Source of the DNA: an uncultured Blautia sp.
GTDB lineage: Bacteria; Bacillota; Clostridia; Lachnospirales; Lachnospiraceae
Direction: 5' to 3'
Assembly: GCA_946538475.1 (NCBI GenBank)
Contig: CAMNGN010000058.1
Coordinates: 1-11,433, forward strand
Length of the DNA: 11,433 bases
Shown here: positions 1 through 6,434 of the stretch, in pieces
How the letters are laid out: every line of letters begins with the position of its first letter
How positions within the stretch are numbered: position 1 is the stretch's first letter
Notes under the pieces: generated by a model
Told to the model about the DNA's origin: nothing
The model's database searches: none
The model's input: the letters and a program-made list of their open reading frames with translations, nothing else
Position numbers and translations under genes: made by a program

Positions 1-67
1 GCCCCAATTTTTTTCAAAAAAAATTAAAAAAACATTTTCTAAAAACAAATCTACATAACGGCGGTCC

Positions 68-73
68 TATAAT
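68..73 (+). promoter_or_regulatory. Possible -10 box for the SH3b-protein gene
   Basis: A perfect TATAAT lies about 90 nt upstream of the chosen start of the cysteine-rich secreted protein gene, inside a very AT-rich leader (positions 1-60 are mostly A/T runs). No convincing -35 hexamer is present 16-18 nt upstream and there is no extended TG motif. The call therefore rests on the -10 box and its position alone. Confidence 0.35.
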
Positions 74-161
74 GGGCTTATCAAATAAAGATGATCATCC
101 AAAAACAAAGGCAATACAAAAAATAATCCAAATACATAGATGGAAAGAGGAGGAAATCACC

Positions 162-755
162 ATGAAAAGAACATTCAGAAATACAATTTTAGCAGCAGTC
201 CTTGCAATCGCAACCGTATTCGGTGCGACAGCCGGAACCATCGCAGCAACAGCGACGACCGCAGAAGCAACAACTTATACCGAGACCCGTTATTCCTGTG
301 TACAGACCGGGTTCCTTGCACTTCGTTCAGCACCTTGCTACGATGACAGCAACATCATCTATCAGATCTGGCGCAACGGCACCGAACTTTGCATGACAGG
401 CCAGCGCTCCGGAAGCTACGGATACTGCTACTGCCCGGCAGCCGGCTGCTATGGCTGGGTAAACACGAATTATACCACCCTCGGCAGCACCTACTGCGCA
501 CCGTCAACACCGGCACAGGCACCCGCCGCATCGGCACCCGCAACGACAGGAACCGTTCGTTACTCCTGTGTACAGACCGGATTCCTTGCACTTCGTACCG
601 CACCCTGCTACGATGACAGCAACATCATCTACCAGATCTGGTGCAACGGCACCAAGCTTTGCATGACCGGCCAGTACTCCGGTGACTACGGATACTGCTA
701 CTGCCCGGCAGCAGGCTGCTACGGTTGGGTAAATGTTAAATATACATACGCATAA
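162..755 (+). CDS. Secreted cysteine-rich protein with two tandem SH3b-like domains
   Basis: This 197-residue protein is predicted to be exported. The start at 162 is chosen over an in-frame ATG at 72 because it follows AGAGGAGG (146-153) and opens a classic signal peptide: Lys/Arg at residues 2-6, a hydrophobic core at about 9-29, and a likely cleavage after AEA (34-36). The mature part has two near-identical domains, residues 43-101 and 133-191 (54 of 59 residues identical by hand alignment), joined by a Pro/Ala/Thr-rich linker (about 113-131). Each domain has the bacterial SH3 look (ALR.AP.YDDSNIIYQI at the start, YGWVN at the end) and six cysteines. Cys112 in the linker and Cys161 in domain 2 bring the total to 14, so extensive disulfide bonding is plausible. 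SH3b domains commonly bind peptidoglycan, but no catalytic domain is present and the ligand is unknown. It is followed by its own terminator and looks monocistronic. The coding call is firm; the SH3b assignment is from pattern recognition. Confidence 0.85.
   Translation: MKRTFRNTILAAVLAIATVFGATAGTIAATATTAEATTYTETRYSCVQTGFLALRSAPCYDDSNIIYQIWRNGTELCMTGQRSGSYGYCYCPAAGCYGWVNTNYTTLGSTYCAPSTPAQAPAASAPATTGTVRYSCVQTGFLALRTAPCYDDSNIIYQIWCNGTKLCMTGQYSGDYGYCYCPAAGCYGWVNVKYTYA
288..464 (+). repeat. Intragenic direct repeat, copy 1 (SH3b-like domain 1)
   Basis: This 177-bp unit encodes the first SH3b-like domain. It aligns without gaps to 558-734, differing at 19 positions by hand count, and the offset between copies is exactly 270 nt. 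About half of the differences are synonymous third-base changes, which suggests a fairly recent tandem duplication or ongoing gene conversion. Confidence 0.9.
558..734 (+). repeat. Intragenic direct repeat, copy 2 (SH3b-like domain 2)
   Basis: Second copy of the 177-bp unit. Its five amino-acid differences from copy 1 include one that creates an extra cysteine (Cys161 in place of Arg71). The rest of the domain, including the YCYC and GCYGW cluster, is unchanged. Confidence 0.9.
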
Positions 756-778
756 GTTTTTGGAGATCATCATCAGCG

Positions 779-809
779 GAGCCTGTCGCATCAGATGATG
801 CGGCGGCTC
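779..809 (+). other. Stable stem-loop downstream of the SH3b-protein gene
   Basis: A long imperfect hairpin lies between the stop codon and the intrinsic terminator. GAGCC at 779-783 pairs with GGCTC at 805-809, and the inner stem 785-792 pairs with 797-804 around an AGAT loop, leaving one bulged T at 784. No T-run follows, so it is not itself a terminator. It may stabilise the mRNA 3' end. Confidence 0.5.
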
Positions 810-814
810 TTCTG

Positions 815-851
815 AAAGAAAAATCCGGCCCCTTGGCCGGCTTTTTCTTTT
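815..851 (+). terminator. Rho-independent terminator of the SH3b-protein gene
   Basis: The stem CCGGCC (825-830) pairs with GGCCGG (835-840) around a CCTT loop, followed by CTTTTTCTTTTT. The upstream AAAGAAAAA (815-823) is complementary to the T-tract, so the hairpin can extend and could also terminate transcription arriving on the minus strand. Confidence 0.88.
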
Positions 852-862
852 TCGGGGGTGGA

Positions 863-960
863 ACAGGGGACGGTTCCTCGTTTCATTCAAAGACAGGGGA
901 CGGTTCTCTGTCTTTCACTTCTCGAGACAGAGAACCGTCCCCTGTCTTTACCCTGTCTTT
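863..960. repeat. REP-like palindromic repeat cluster (left)
   Basis: At least three copies of a GGGACGGTTCT-core element occur here. A degenerate plus-strand copy lies at about 863-882. A complete plus-strand copy at 889-915 has AAAGACAG and CTGTCTTT flanks. An inverted copy lies at 925-949. The last two form a perfect 25-bp inverted repeat (889-913 with 925-949) around an 11-nt loop. A partial copy, CCCTGTCTTT, follows at 951-960. In the complete copies the core is not palindromic but its flanks are, the usual design of REP elements mobilised by RAYT-type Y1 transposases; that link is inference. No transposase gene is present. A related element closes the window. Confidence 0.8.
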
Positions 961-1002
961 ATGTTCAGAAATCAAGATCAAAATATAAAGGAGGATTCTA
1001 AC

Positions 1003-1902
1003 ATGTCAAAAATCAAATTCGTCGCCTGCACCCTTACCGCAGCCCTGCTCGCCTGCGCCGCACCCGTACACGCACAGGACCTCACAAACGCTGCGGCAAC
1101 TTACCCCTCCATACCACAGATGACCCTCGAAGAATACCCGAAAGTGGACGGCTCCCTCGCCTGCATCCCTCTTATGGAAGCACTTATTCAGGCAGTCACG
1201 GGATGCGATCAGGTCACAGCAGAGGAATCTCTGGAGGATTTCAAAAACACAAATCCATCTTACGTAGCTCTGGCAGACGGTAGAGACGACCTGATCCTTT
1301 CCTATGAAGCTTCAGCCCAGACAAAAGAGAAGCTGAACAATCTGGAAGGCCTCGACCTGACCCCTGTAGGAAGGGATGCACTCGTCTTTATAGTTAATGC
1401 CGGCAACCCGGTGGACAGCCTTACGACCGGGCAGATCCATGACATCTACACCGGAGCGATCAAAAACTGGAGCGAGTTGGGCGGAAATGATGTCGAGATC
1501 AAAGCTTTCCAGCGAAGAGAAAACTCCGGCAGCCAGACCCTAATGCGCCTTCTTCTCATGGGCGACGAAGAGATCCCCGAAAAACAGTTGATCACCATCG
1601 AATCAATGGAAGGCCTGATCGACACAGTAATGTCCTACGACAACTCCGCAAACGCCATCGGCTTCAGCGTGTATTATTATGCCTCCTCCATGGAATCCCG
1701 CGAAGGAATGAAATTTCTCTCCATCGACGGCATAACCCCCTCAAATGACACCATCCGCTCCGGCGAGTACCCCCTGTCCCACCCCTTCTACGTGGGAATA
1801 CCTAAATCCCCCTCCCCGAACGCCAAAATCCTCCGCGACTGGCTCCTGTCCGAAGAGGGCCAACGCTTCGTAGAAGACTGCGGTTACGTGGCAGCAGGCT
1901 GA
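1003..1902 (+). CDS. PstS-like exported substrate-binding protein (PBP-like domain)
   Basis: This 299-residue protein belongs to the phosphate-type periplasmic-binding-protein-like superfamily. The start at 1003 follows AAAGGAGG (987-994); an in-frame ATG at 961 lies in the REP-like repeat and has no ribosome binding site. The signal sequence (1-24) ends VHA before QD, but LLAC at 15-18 could be a non-canonical lipobox. Family landmarks are DGSLACIPL (49-57, the first anion-binding loop), a hinge-like strand and NPVDSLTTGQIHDIYTG (135-151), KNWSELGG (154-161), RRENSGSQT (171-179, the second binding loop) and the GFSVYYYA strand near 230. Family knowledge suggests binding of phosphate or another oxyanion. 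No pstC, pstA, pstB or phoU is adjacent, so the gene is an orphan receptor here and its ligand is uncertain. It has its own terminator and no clear promoter of its own in the repeat-filled upstream gap. Confidence 0.88.
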   Translation: MSKIKFVACTLTAALLACAAPVHAQDLTNAAATYPSIPQMTLEEYPKVDGSLACIPLMEALIQAVTGCDQVTAEESLEDFKNTNPSYVALADGRDDLILSYEASAQTKEKLNNLEGLDLTPVGRDALVFIVNAGNPVDSLTTGQIHDIYTGAIKNWSELGGNDVEIKAFQRRENSGSQTLMRLLLMGDEEIPEKQLITIESMEGLIDTVMSYDNSANAIGFSVYYYASSMESREGMKFLSIDGITPSNDTIRSGEYPLSHPFYVGIPKSPSPNAKILRDWLLSEEGQRFVEDCGYVAAG

Positions 1903-1924
1903 GCGTTTCGCTCAGCCTTTCTTA
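1897..1924 (+). terminator. Terminator overlapping the stop codon of the PstS-like gene
   Basis: GGCTGAGCG (1897-1905) pairs perfectly with CGCTCAGCC (1909-1917) around a TTT loop, followed by TTTCTT. The TGA stop codon (1900-1902) lies inside the left stem, so the last Gly codon and the stop form part of the terminator. Confidence 0.85.
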
Positions 1925-1929
1925 ACCAC

Positions 1930-1958
1930 TTGACCTGTTACCAAAAAGAGACTATAAT
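1930..1958 (+). promoter_or_regulatory. Sigma-A promoter of the Mrp/Mbh-like operon
   Basis: TTGACC (1930-1935) and TATAAT (1953-1958) are separated by exactly 17 nt, a near-consensus housekeeping promoter directly after the preceding terminator. Transcription should begin around 1964-1966, giving a leader of about 45 nt before the mrpE start at 2009. Confidence 0.88.
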
Positions 1959-1959
1959 A

Positions 1960-1977
1960 AGGCAACATTGAGGCAAC
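1960..1977 (+). repeat. AGGCAAC direct repeat at the predicted transcription start
   Basis: Two copies of AGGCAAC (1960-1966 and 1971-1977) lie 11 bp apart, about one helical turn, immediately downstream of the -10 box. This is a plausible place for a repressor operator, but no regulator gene is present and two 7-mers may be chance. Confidence 0.35.
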
Positions 1978-2008
1978 CCTGCCAAAAAACCACAAAAGAG
2001 GCTTCAAA

Positions 2009-2464
2009 ATGATCGCACTATTTTTCATATTATGGATAATCCTAAACGGCCGCATCACTCTCGAAATCGTCCTTTTCGGGATAGTGTTTGCGGCTCTCAT
2101 GTCGTTATTCACATACAAAGTACTCGGCTACAAACGCGAGAGCGACATCAGTTTTTTCCGAAACTTCCCACTGTACCTCAAATATGTAGGCGTACTGATC
2201 ATCGAGATCATCAAAGCCGCCTTTTCCGTGATGAAAATAGCCCTGAGCGGAAGCCCTGCGCCCGATCCCATCGTGATCGAATTCAACTCCGGCCTCAAGA
2301 CGGAGGCGCAGAATGTGCTTCTGGCAAACTCCATCACGCTCACCCCCGGAACCTACACACTGTTCCAGGAAGGCGACCATTTTGTCGTCCACTGCCTCAT
2401 CAGAGAGTTTGCGGAAGGCATGGAGGACTCCTCCTTCATCAGAATATTAAAGAAAATGAAGTGA
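2009..2464 (+). CDS. mrpE: Na+/H+ antiporter subunit E (MrpE/MnhE family)
   Basis: First gene of the antiporter operon, 151 residues, the usual size for MnhE proteins. It has one or two N-terminal membrane helices (about 1-35), a positively charged loop (YKRESDISFFRN), another hydrophobic segment at about 52-80, and a soluble C-terminal domain holding the family signature LLANSITLTPGTYTL (about 104-118). MrpE is a small structural and assembly subunit of the multi-subunit cation/proton antiporter and is not thought to conduct ions itself. The start follows a modest AGAGG (1997-2001). Its first-place position, followed by F and G, matches mbhABC of archaeal membrane-bound hydrogenases, where these are the MrpE/F/G homologues. 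Confidence 0.93.
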   Translation: MIALFFILWIILNGRITLEIVLFGIVFAALMSLFTYKVLGYKRESDISFFRNFPLYLKYVGVLIIEIIKAAFSVMKIALSGSPAPDPIVIEFNSGLKTEAQNVLLANSITLTPGTYTLFQEGDHFVVHCLIREFAEGMEDSSFIRILKKMK

Positions 2465-2493
2465 AATAAAAAAGCAATCATTACGGAGGAACC

Positions 2494-2892
2494 ATGAACA
2501 TCGACCAGGCATACCATCTACTCTTTATGGGAGCTCTCATTATCTTCGCTGTCCTCATCGGCATTATGCTGATCCGCGCAGTCATCGGCCCCCGAATTAC
2601 CGACAGGATTCTTTCTATAAATATGATCGGAACCATGACCATCTGCAGCATCGCGATCCTGTCGGGACTTCTGCATGAAGGCTACCTCACAGACGTCGCC
2701 CTCATCTATGCAATGCTCAGCTTTGTGGCGGTGCTGATCCTCGCGGTTATGTACATCCCCGCAAAATCCACTCGTGGGCAGAAGCAAAGCCGGCCGGAAA
2801 TGGCTGACACCGCAAAGGAGAAAAAACTGCAGCAGTCCCAGTCGGGAGAAACAACCAGACAAAAAGCGCGCAAAAAAGGAAAGAAGGCCTGA
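2494..2892 (+). CDS. mrpF: Na+/H+ antiporter subunit F (MrpF/MnhF) with charged C-terminal tail
   Basis: A 132-residue protein with three predicted membrane helices (about 8-28, 41-60 and 66-88). Family motifs are VIGPRITDRILSINMIGT (30-47) and YLTDVALIYAMLSFV (64-78), both typical of MnhF. The start has a strong GGAGG (2485-2489). MrpF proteins usually end near residue 90; here about 42 extra residues (91-132) form a hydrophilic Lys/Gln/Arg-rich tail with no recognised domain, probably cytoplasmic. The stop is three bases before mrpG, so the two are probably co-translated. MrpF is a small core subunit of the antiporter complex. Confidence 0.93.
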   Translation: MNIDQAYHLLFMGALIIFAVLIGIMLIRAVIGPRITDRILSINMIGTMTICSIAILSGLLHEGYLTDVALIYAMLSFVAVLILAVMYIPAKSTRGQKQSRPEMADTAKEKKLQQSQSGETTRQKARKKGKKA

Positions 2893-2895
2893 CAT

Positions 2896-3234
2896 ATGGA
2901 ATGGATCAGATTTTTTATCACAGCAGCCCTCCTGATCATGGGCATGATATCGTTCATCTCCGCTGTCATCGGCGTCTACCGCTTCGGCTTTGTGATGAAC
3001 AGGATGCACGCCGCAGGCATCGGCGACACCCTGGGCCTTCTCTGCGTAGTCAGCGCGATGGCGGTCGCGAGCGGCCTGAATATGGACACCCTCAAGCTGC
3101 TTTTTCTCATCTTCTTTATGTGGTTCACCTCACCTGTCTCGACACATTTCCTCAGCCAGGTGGAGTACTATACAAACAGGGAGCGTGCGCGCTTCATGAC
3201 ATTCAGAAAGGGGGGCGAACCGCGTGAGTCTTGA
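2896..3234 (+). CDS. mrpG: Na+/H+ antiporter subunit G (MrpG/MnhG)
   Basis: A 112-residue protein of typical MnhG length with three predicted helices. Signature segments are GVYRFGFVMNRMHAAGIGDTLG (split here as positions 26-47, key residues R29, R36, H38, D44, T45) and FTSPVSTHFLSQ (77-88). The start ATG follows the purine-rich GGAAAGAAGG at about 2879-2888. The last 11 bases overlap the next gene, which implies translational coupling. MrpG is a small membrane subunit required for a functional Mrp complex in studied species. Confidence 0.93.
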   Translation: MEWIRFFITAALLIMGMISFISAVIGVYRFGFVMNRMHAAGIGDTLGLLCVVSAMAVASGLNMDTLKLLFLIFFMWFTSPVSTHFLSQVEYYTNRERARFMTFRKGGEPRES

Positions 3235-3508
3235 AACGATACTCAGGATCATCCTGCTTGTGCTGCTGATCGTATGCGCGATAGGTGTAAACCTGACAAA
3301 AACCCTCCTGCAGGCGGTCATCATCTTCATGGCCTACAGCTCCATCATGTGTATCCTCTGGGTCCTGATGGAATCCCCCGACCTTGCCATCACAGAGGCA
3401 GCAGTCGGCGCCGGAATAAGCGGTGTGCTGTTTCTTCTTACCCTTCGCAAGATCCGTGAGGAAGACAACAAGGATGCCGATCAGATGTCGGGTCCCAAAA
3501 AACGATAA
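3224..3508 (+). CDS. MbhD-like subunit (DUF4040; MrpA C-terminal domain homologue)
   Basis: A 94-residue three-helix protein corresponding to the first C-terminal domain of MrpA and to MbhD of archaeal hydrogenases. The signature SPDLAITEAAVGAGISGVL spans 51-69, with PDLA and Glu58 inside the helix; in family members acidic residues in this region are thought to contribute to the ion path. The start is GTG at 3224, preceded by AAAGGGGGG (3207-3215) and overlapping the end of mrpG by 11 nt. In Bacillus-type operons this domain is fused to a large MrpA protein; here it stands alone, as in Mbh-type clusters. The C-terminus (74-94) is a short charged tail. Confidence 0.9.
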   Translation: MSLETILRIILLVLLIVCAIGVNLTKTLLQAVIIFMAYSSIMCILWVLMESPDLAITEAAVGAGISGVLFLLTLRKIREEDNKDADQMSGPKKR

Positions 3509-3540
3509 AGCGGATAAGCCAACGAAAGGAAGATAGAACC

Positions 3541-4551
3541 ATGAGCAAATATGCCCCGCAGACCGGCGGGAACAAACCAAAACAGAAAATCAGCGGTCTT
3601 CAAAGCGCCAAAGAGCGCTTTGTCAAATGGCTGAACGGCGATTTCGACTCGGCGGTCCACATCATGGAGACGGACGAAACACCATACAGCAACCGTAAAG
3701 AGATAAAAGAGAGCGTGGCCGGGATCAAATCCGACCTGAGCAGCCGCGACGACGTAAAGCGCCTGATCGAAAGAGAGAGGAAAAGCTACTACAGACTATA
3801 TTCGGTCGTAGCGATCATCTCGGCAGTCCTGCTGATCGGCGTGCTCCTGTTCGTCATCTCGTACCTTCCGCGCTACGGCAAGGAAAACCCCGAGACGACG
3901 GCGGTAGTCGCCAGATATATCACAAAAGGAGTGGAAGAGACCGGCGCAGTCAACGTTGTGGCCGGCATGATCCTCGACTACAGAGCCTTTGATACACTGG
4001 GAGAATCGCACGTACTGTTCACCGCGCTGGTCTGTGTGATGATCCTTCTGCGGATGGATAAAAAGAACCGAAGGACCCAGTTTGAAGACTACTACACGAC
4101 CGACCTGATGCAGTTCCATGATATTTCGAAAGAGTCCATCATGCGCTGCGTCGGTATGATCCTCATCCCGAGCATCTTCCTCTACGGAATATATGTACTG
4201 CTTAACGGACAGAACGGCCCGGGCGGCGGTTTCTCGGGCGGGGCGGTAATGGGCGGCGGCCTCATCATCTTCGCCTCGGCCTTCGGCTTTGGAGTGACAG
4301 ACCGCTTTTTCACCCGAAGACTTTCGAACGTCATCACGTTTGTTTCACTGGCGTTTTACAGCTTTGCCAAAGGATACGTGTTCTTTACAGGGGCCAACGG
4401 CCTGGACAACCATATTCCCAAAGGAACCCCGGGAGCCATCCTTTCGGGCGGCATGATCCTTCCGCTGGACATTGCGGTCGGCCTTGTCGTTGCCTGCACC
4501 ATGTTCGGTTTTTACAGCTTATTCAGGAGAGGAAATATCGGCGGTGATTGA
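3541..4551 (+). CDS. mrpB: MbhE-MrpB fusion subunit with N-terminal cytoplasmic extension
   Basis: This 336-residue protein joins two domains that are often separate. Residues 1-84 are a charged, helix-prone extension without recognised homology. Residues 86-171 resemble MbhE and the second MrpA C-terminal domain: a membrane helix (86-108), then NVVAGMILDYRAFDTLGES (138-156) with the conserved Glu155, then another helix. Residues 200-330 form the MnhB domain with its hallmark PGGGFSGG (227-234) and four predicted helices. Many MnhB proteins have a His before this motif (GH.xPGGGF); Gln224 occupies that place here. The start follows AAAGGA (3525-3530). The product would sit in the antiporter core next to MbhD and MrpC. 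The final 8 nt overlap mrpC. Confidence 0.9.
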   Translation: MSKYAPQTGGNKPKQKISGLQSAKERFVKWLNGDFDSAVHIMETDETPYSNRKEIKESVAGIKSDLSSRDDVKRLIERERKSYYRLYSVVAIISAVLLIGVLLFVISYLPRYGKENPETTAVVARYITKGVEETGAVNVVAGMILDYRAFDTLGESHVLFTALVCVMILLRMDKKNRRTQFEDYYTTDLMQFHDISKESIMRCVGMILIPSIFLYGIYVLLNGQNGPGGGFSGGAVMGGGLIIFASAFGFGVTDRFFTRRLSNVITFVSLAFYSFAKGYVFFTGANGLDNHIPKGTPGAILSGGMILPLDIAVGLVVACTMFGFYSLFRRGNIGGD

Positions 4552-4924
4552 GACATTACTTGCAAATTACGAAGAAGCGGTGGCAGTGATACTGTTCGGC
4601 ATCGGCTTTGTCATGCTGCTGTTTCAGCGGAATCTGATCAAAAAACTGATCGGAATGAATATTATGGATACCGGCACCTTTCTGTTTCTCGCATCGATGG
4701 GTTACATTCACGGGAGAAAAGCGCCGATCATCGTAAACGGCGTGACCGACCCTTCGGCCTACATCAACCCGGTGCCCGCAGGCCTGGTGCTTACCGGCAT
4801 CGTGGTCTCGGTCTCGGTCACGGCCATCATGCTGGCGCTCACCGTGCGGCTTTATAAGAGATACCACACGCTGCAGCTGGATGACATTTACATCTTGTCA
4901 AAGCATCAGACGGAGGACAGATAA
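4544..4924 (+). CDS. mrpC: Na+/H+ antiporter subunit C (MrpC/NuoK-like)
   Basis: A 126-residue NuoK-like subunit with three helices. I chose GTG at 4544 because AGGAGAGG (4525-4532) precedes it and the resulting N-terminus has family length; the longer in-frame ATG at 4472 lies deep inside the previous gene and adds a non-membrane segment. Family motifs are NLIKKLIGMNIMDTGTFLF (30-48) and NPVPAGLVLTGIVVSVSVTA (75-94), the latter diagnostic for MrpC. MrpC bridges the large MrpD-type subunit to the rest of the complex. It overlaps the previous gene by 8 nt and ends one base before the next TTG start. Confidence 0.92.
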   Translation: MIETLLANYEEAVAVILFGIGFVMLLFQRNLIKKLIGMNIMDTGTFLFLASMGYIHGRKAPIIVNGVTDPSAYINPVPAGLVLTGIVVSVSVTAIMLALTVRLYKRYHTLQLDDIYILSKHQTEDR

Positions 4925-4925
4925 A

Positions 4926-6419
4926 TTGGACTTTATCACGAATTTTCCTCTGTTCACCATCGTGCTCAGCCTGTTTTCGGGCGTGCTGTGCATGATGCTC
5001 AGCGGAAAAAATGCGAGAAGATATACGATCATATATGAATGCCTGCTGATCGTTCTGGTATCCTGTGTACTTTGGTACACCTGGACGACGAACAGCGCCT
5101 TCACTTATGTGATGGGCGAATTTCCGGCCCCCTGGGGCAACGAGATCAGAGCAGGCGTTCTCGAAGCGGCGATCGCGCTTTTGTTTCTGATCGTCATGCT
5201 ATGCTCGATACTCGCCGGCACGCACTTTCTGCTTGACGACATCGATGAGAGCAAGCTGAACCTTTACTTTACGCTCATCAACCTGATGACGGCAGCCCTG
5301 ATGGCGATGACCTGGACGAACGACATCTTTACCGGGTACGTTTTTCTCGAGATCCTCACCCTCACAAGCTGCGGTATACTTATTGTCCGTGAAATTGGAC
5401 GCACCACCCTCGCGGCGGTCCGCTACATGATCCTCAACCTTATGGGATCGGGCCTCTTTCTGCTGGGTGTGGTACTTCTTTATGATGTCACGGGCAACCT
5501 GCTGATGGTGCCCATGAGAGGAAGGATCGCCGTCCTTTCTCAGGACCCGAACAACATGATGGTCATCACGATGGCTGTCGGCATCATCACGATAGGCCTT
5601 TCCATAAAGAGCGGCCTCTTCCCGTTCCACTACTGGATGCCGGACACCTACGGCTGGGCGACGCCCGCATCGGGCTCGATCCTCTCGTCGCTGGTGTCAA
5701 AATGCTACATCTTCCTGCTGATCAAGATCTATTACCGCGTGGTCGGCATTGAACTGTTCGAGACCATGCCGATCAGGTATCTGCTGCTGGCGCTCGGCAT
5801 GTGCGGCATCGTATTCGGATCGGTCTCCGCGATGCGCGCCAACAACATCAACAGGATGGTCGCCTTTTCATCCGCAGCCCAGATCGGCTACATCTACATG
5901 GGAATAGGCATAGGAGGAACCGCCGGTTTTACCGCCGCGATCTTCCACATCATGGCACATTCGGTCACAAAATCACAGCTGTTCCTCACCACCCCGCGAC
6001 TTGCGGATGTGTCGGGAGGCAGCCTCAAATTCAGCGCTCTGCAGGGCAGCGCGATCCGCGACAAAAACGCCGGCGTGTTTTTCCTGGTCGGTGCATTGTC
6101 GATGATCGGCATTCCGATCTTCGCAGGCTTTTCATCCAAGCTTCTGTTTGGTATGGCTGCCGTGGAAAACGGATATACTTCCATGATCGTTTCCGTGATG
6201 GTGGTGCTTGCGATCAGTTCTCTGCTGAACGCGCTCTACTTTATCCGCACGACCATCCGTGTATACAGCTCGTCAGATCAGACTGACCGGCATCGTATAC
6301 GCCACAGAGCCGCGTACAATGTACCGATGCTGATCCTCACCGGAGCCAATCTGGCGCTCGGCCTGGCATCGTGGGTTTTCGCGGATCTCATCGAGCGCGG
6401 ATTATCAATGTTTATGTAA
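4926..6419 (+). CDS. mrpD: Large antiporter-like subunit 1 (MrpD-like)
   Basis: A 497-residue polytopic protein of the proton-translocating NuoL/M/N-MrpA/D family, about 14 helices. The TTG start at 4926 is supported by GGAGG (4912-4916) and begins one base after the mrpC stop; an earlier in-frame ATG (4881) lies within mrpC. Key residues visible are Glu142 (GYVFLEILTL, TM5), Lys228 (SIKSGLFPFHYWMP, TM7), Lys259 (SSLVSKCYIF, TM8), and His341, His345 and Lys349 in FHIMAHSVTKSQLFL (TM12). EFPAPWG at 65-71 resembles the WPAPFG segment of MrpD, and its place right after mrpC fits MrpD/MbhH. The usual His of the LPDAH loop is Tyr242, and the helix after TM7 is unusually Ser-rich. Predicted role: one proton or cation half-channel pair of the complex. 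Confidence 0.88.
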   Translation: MDFITNFPLFTIVLSLFSGVLCMMLSGKNARRYTIIYECLLIVLVSCVLWYTWTTNSAFTYVMGEFPAPWGNEIRAGVLEAAIALLFLIVMLCSILAGTHFLLDDIDESKLNLYFTLINLMTAALMAMTWTNDIFTGYVFLEILTLTSCGILIVREIGRTTLAAVRYMILNLMGSGLFLLGVVLLYDVTGNLLMVPMRGRIAVLSQDPNNMMVITMAVGIITIGLSIKSGLFPFHYWMPDTYGWATPASGSILSSLVSKCYIFLLIKIYYRVVGIELFETMPIRYLLLALGMCGIVFGSVSAMRANNINRMVAFSSAAQIGYIYMGIGIGGTAGFTAAIFHIMAHSVTKSQLFLTTPRLADVSGGSLKFSALQGSAIRDKNAGVFFLVGALSMIGIPIFAGFSSKLLFGMAAVENGYTSMIVSVMVVLAISSLLNALYFIRTTIRVYSSSDQTDRHRIRHRAAYNVPMLILTGANLALGLASWVFADLIERGLSMFM

Positions 6420-6434
6420 GGAGGATGCCTTCTC

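Noticed and set aside
72..161. Upstream ATG extending the SH3b protein by 30 residues
   Set aside because: The extension is hydrophilic, overlaps the presumed -10 box and would bury the signal peptide; the ATG at 162 has AGAGGAGG.
863..960. Repeats as a CRISPR array
   Set aside because: Copies are in both orientations, palindromic, unevenly spaced and only three in number.
984..989. TATAAA as a -10 box for the PstS-like gene
   Set aside because: It lies only 13 nt before the start codon and next to the Shine-Dalgarno sequence, so the leader would be too short.
961..1002. Upstream ATG extending the PstS-like protein by 14 residues
   Set aside because: It starts in the REP-like repeat, has no ribosome binding site and would displace the signal peptide; ATG at 1003 follows AAAGGAGG.
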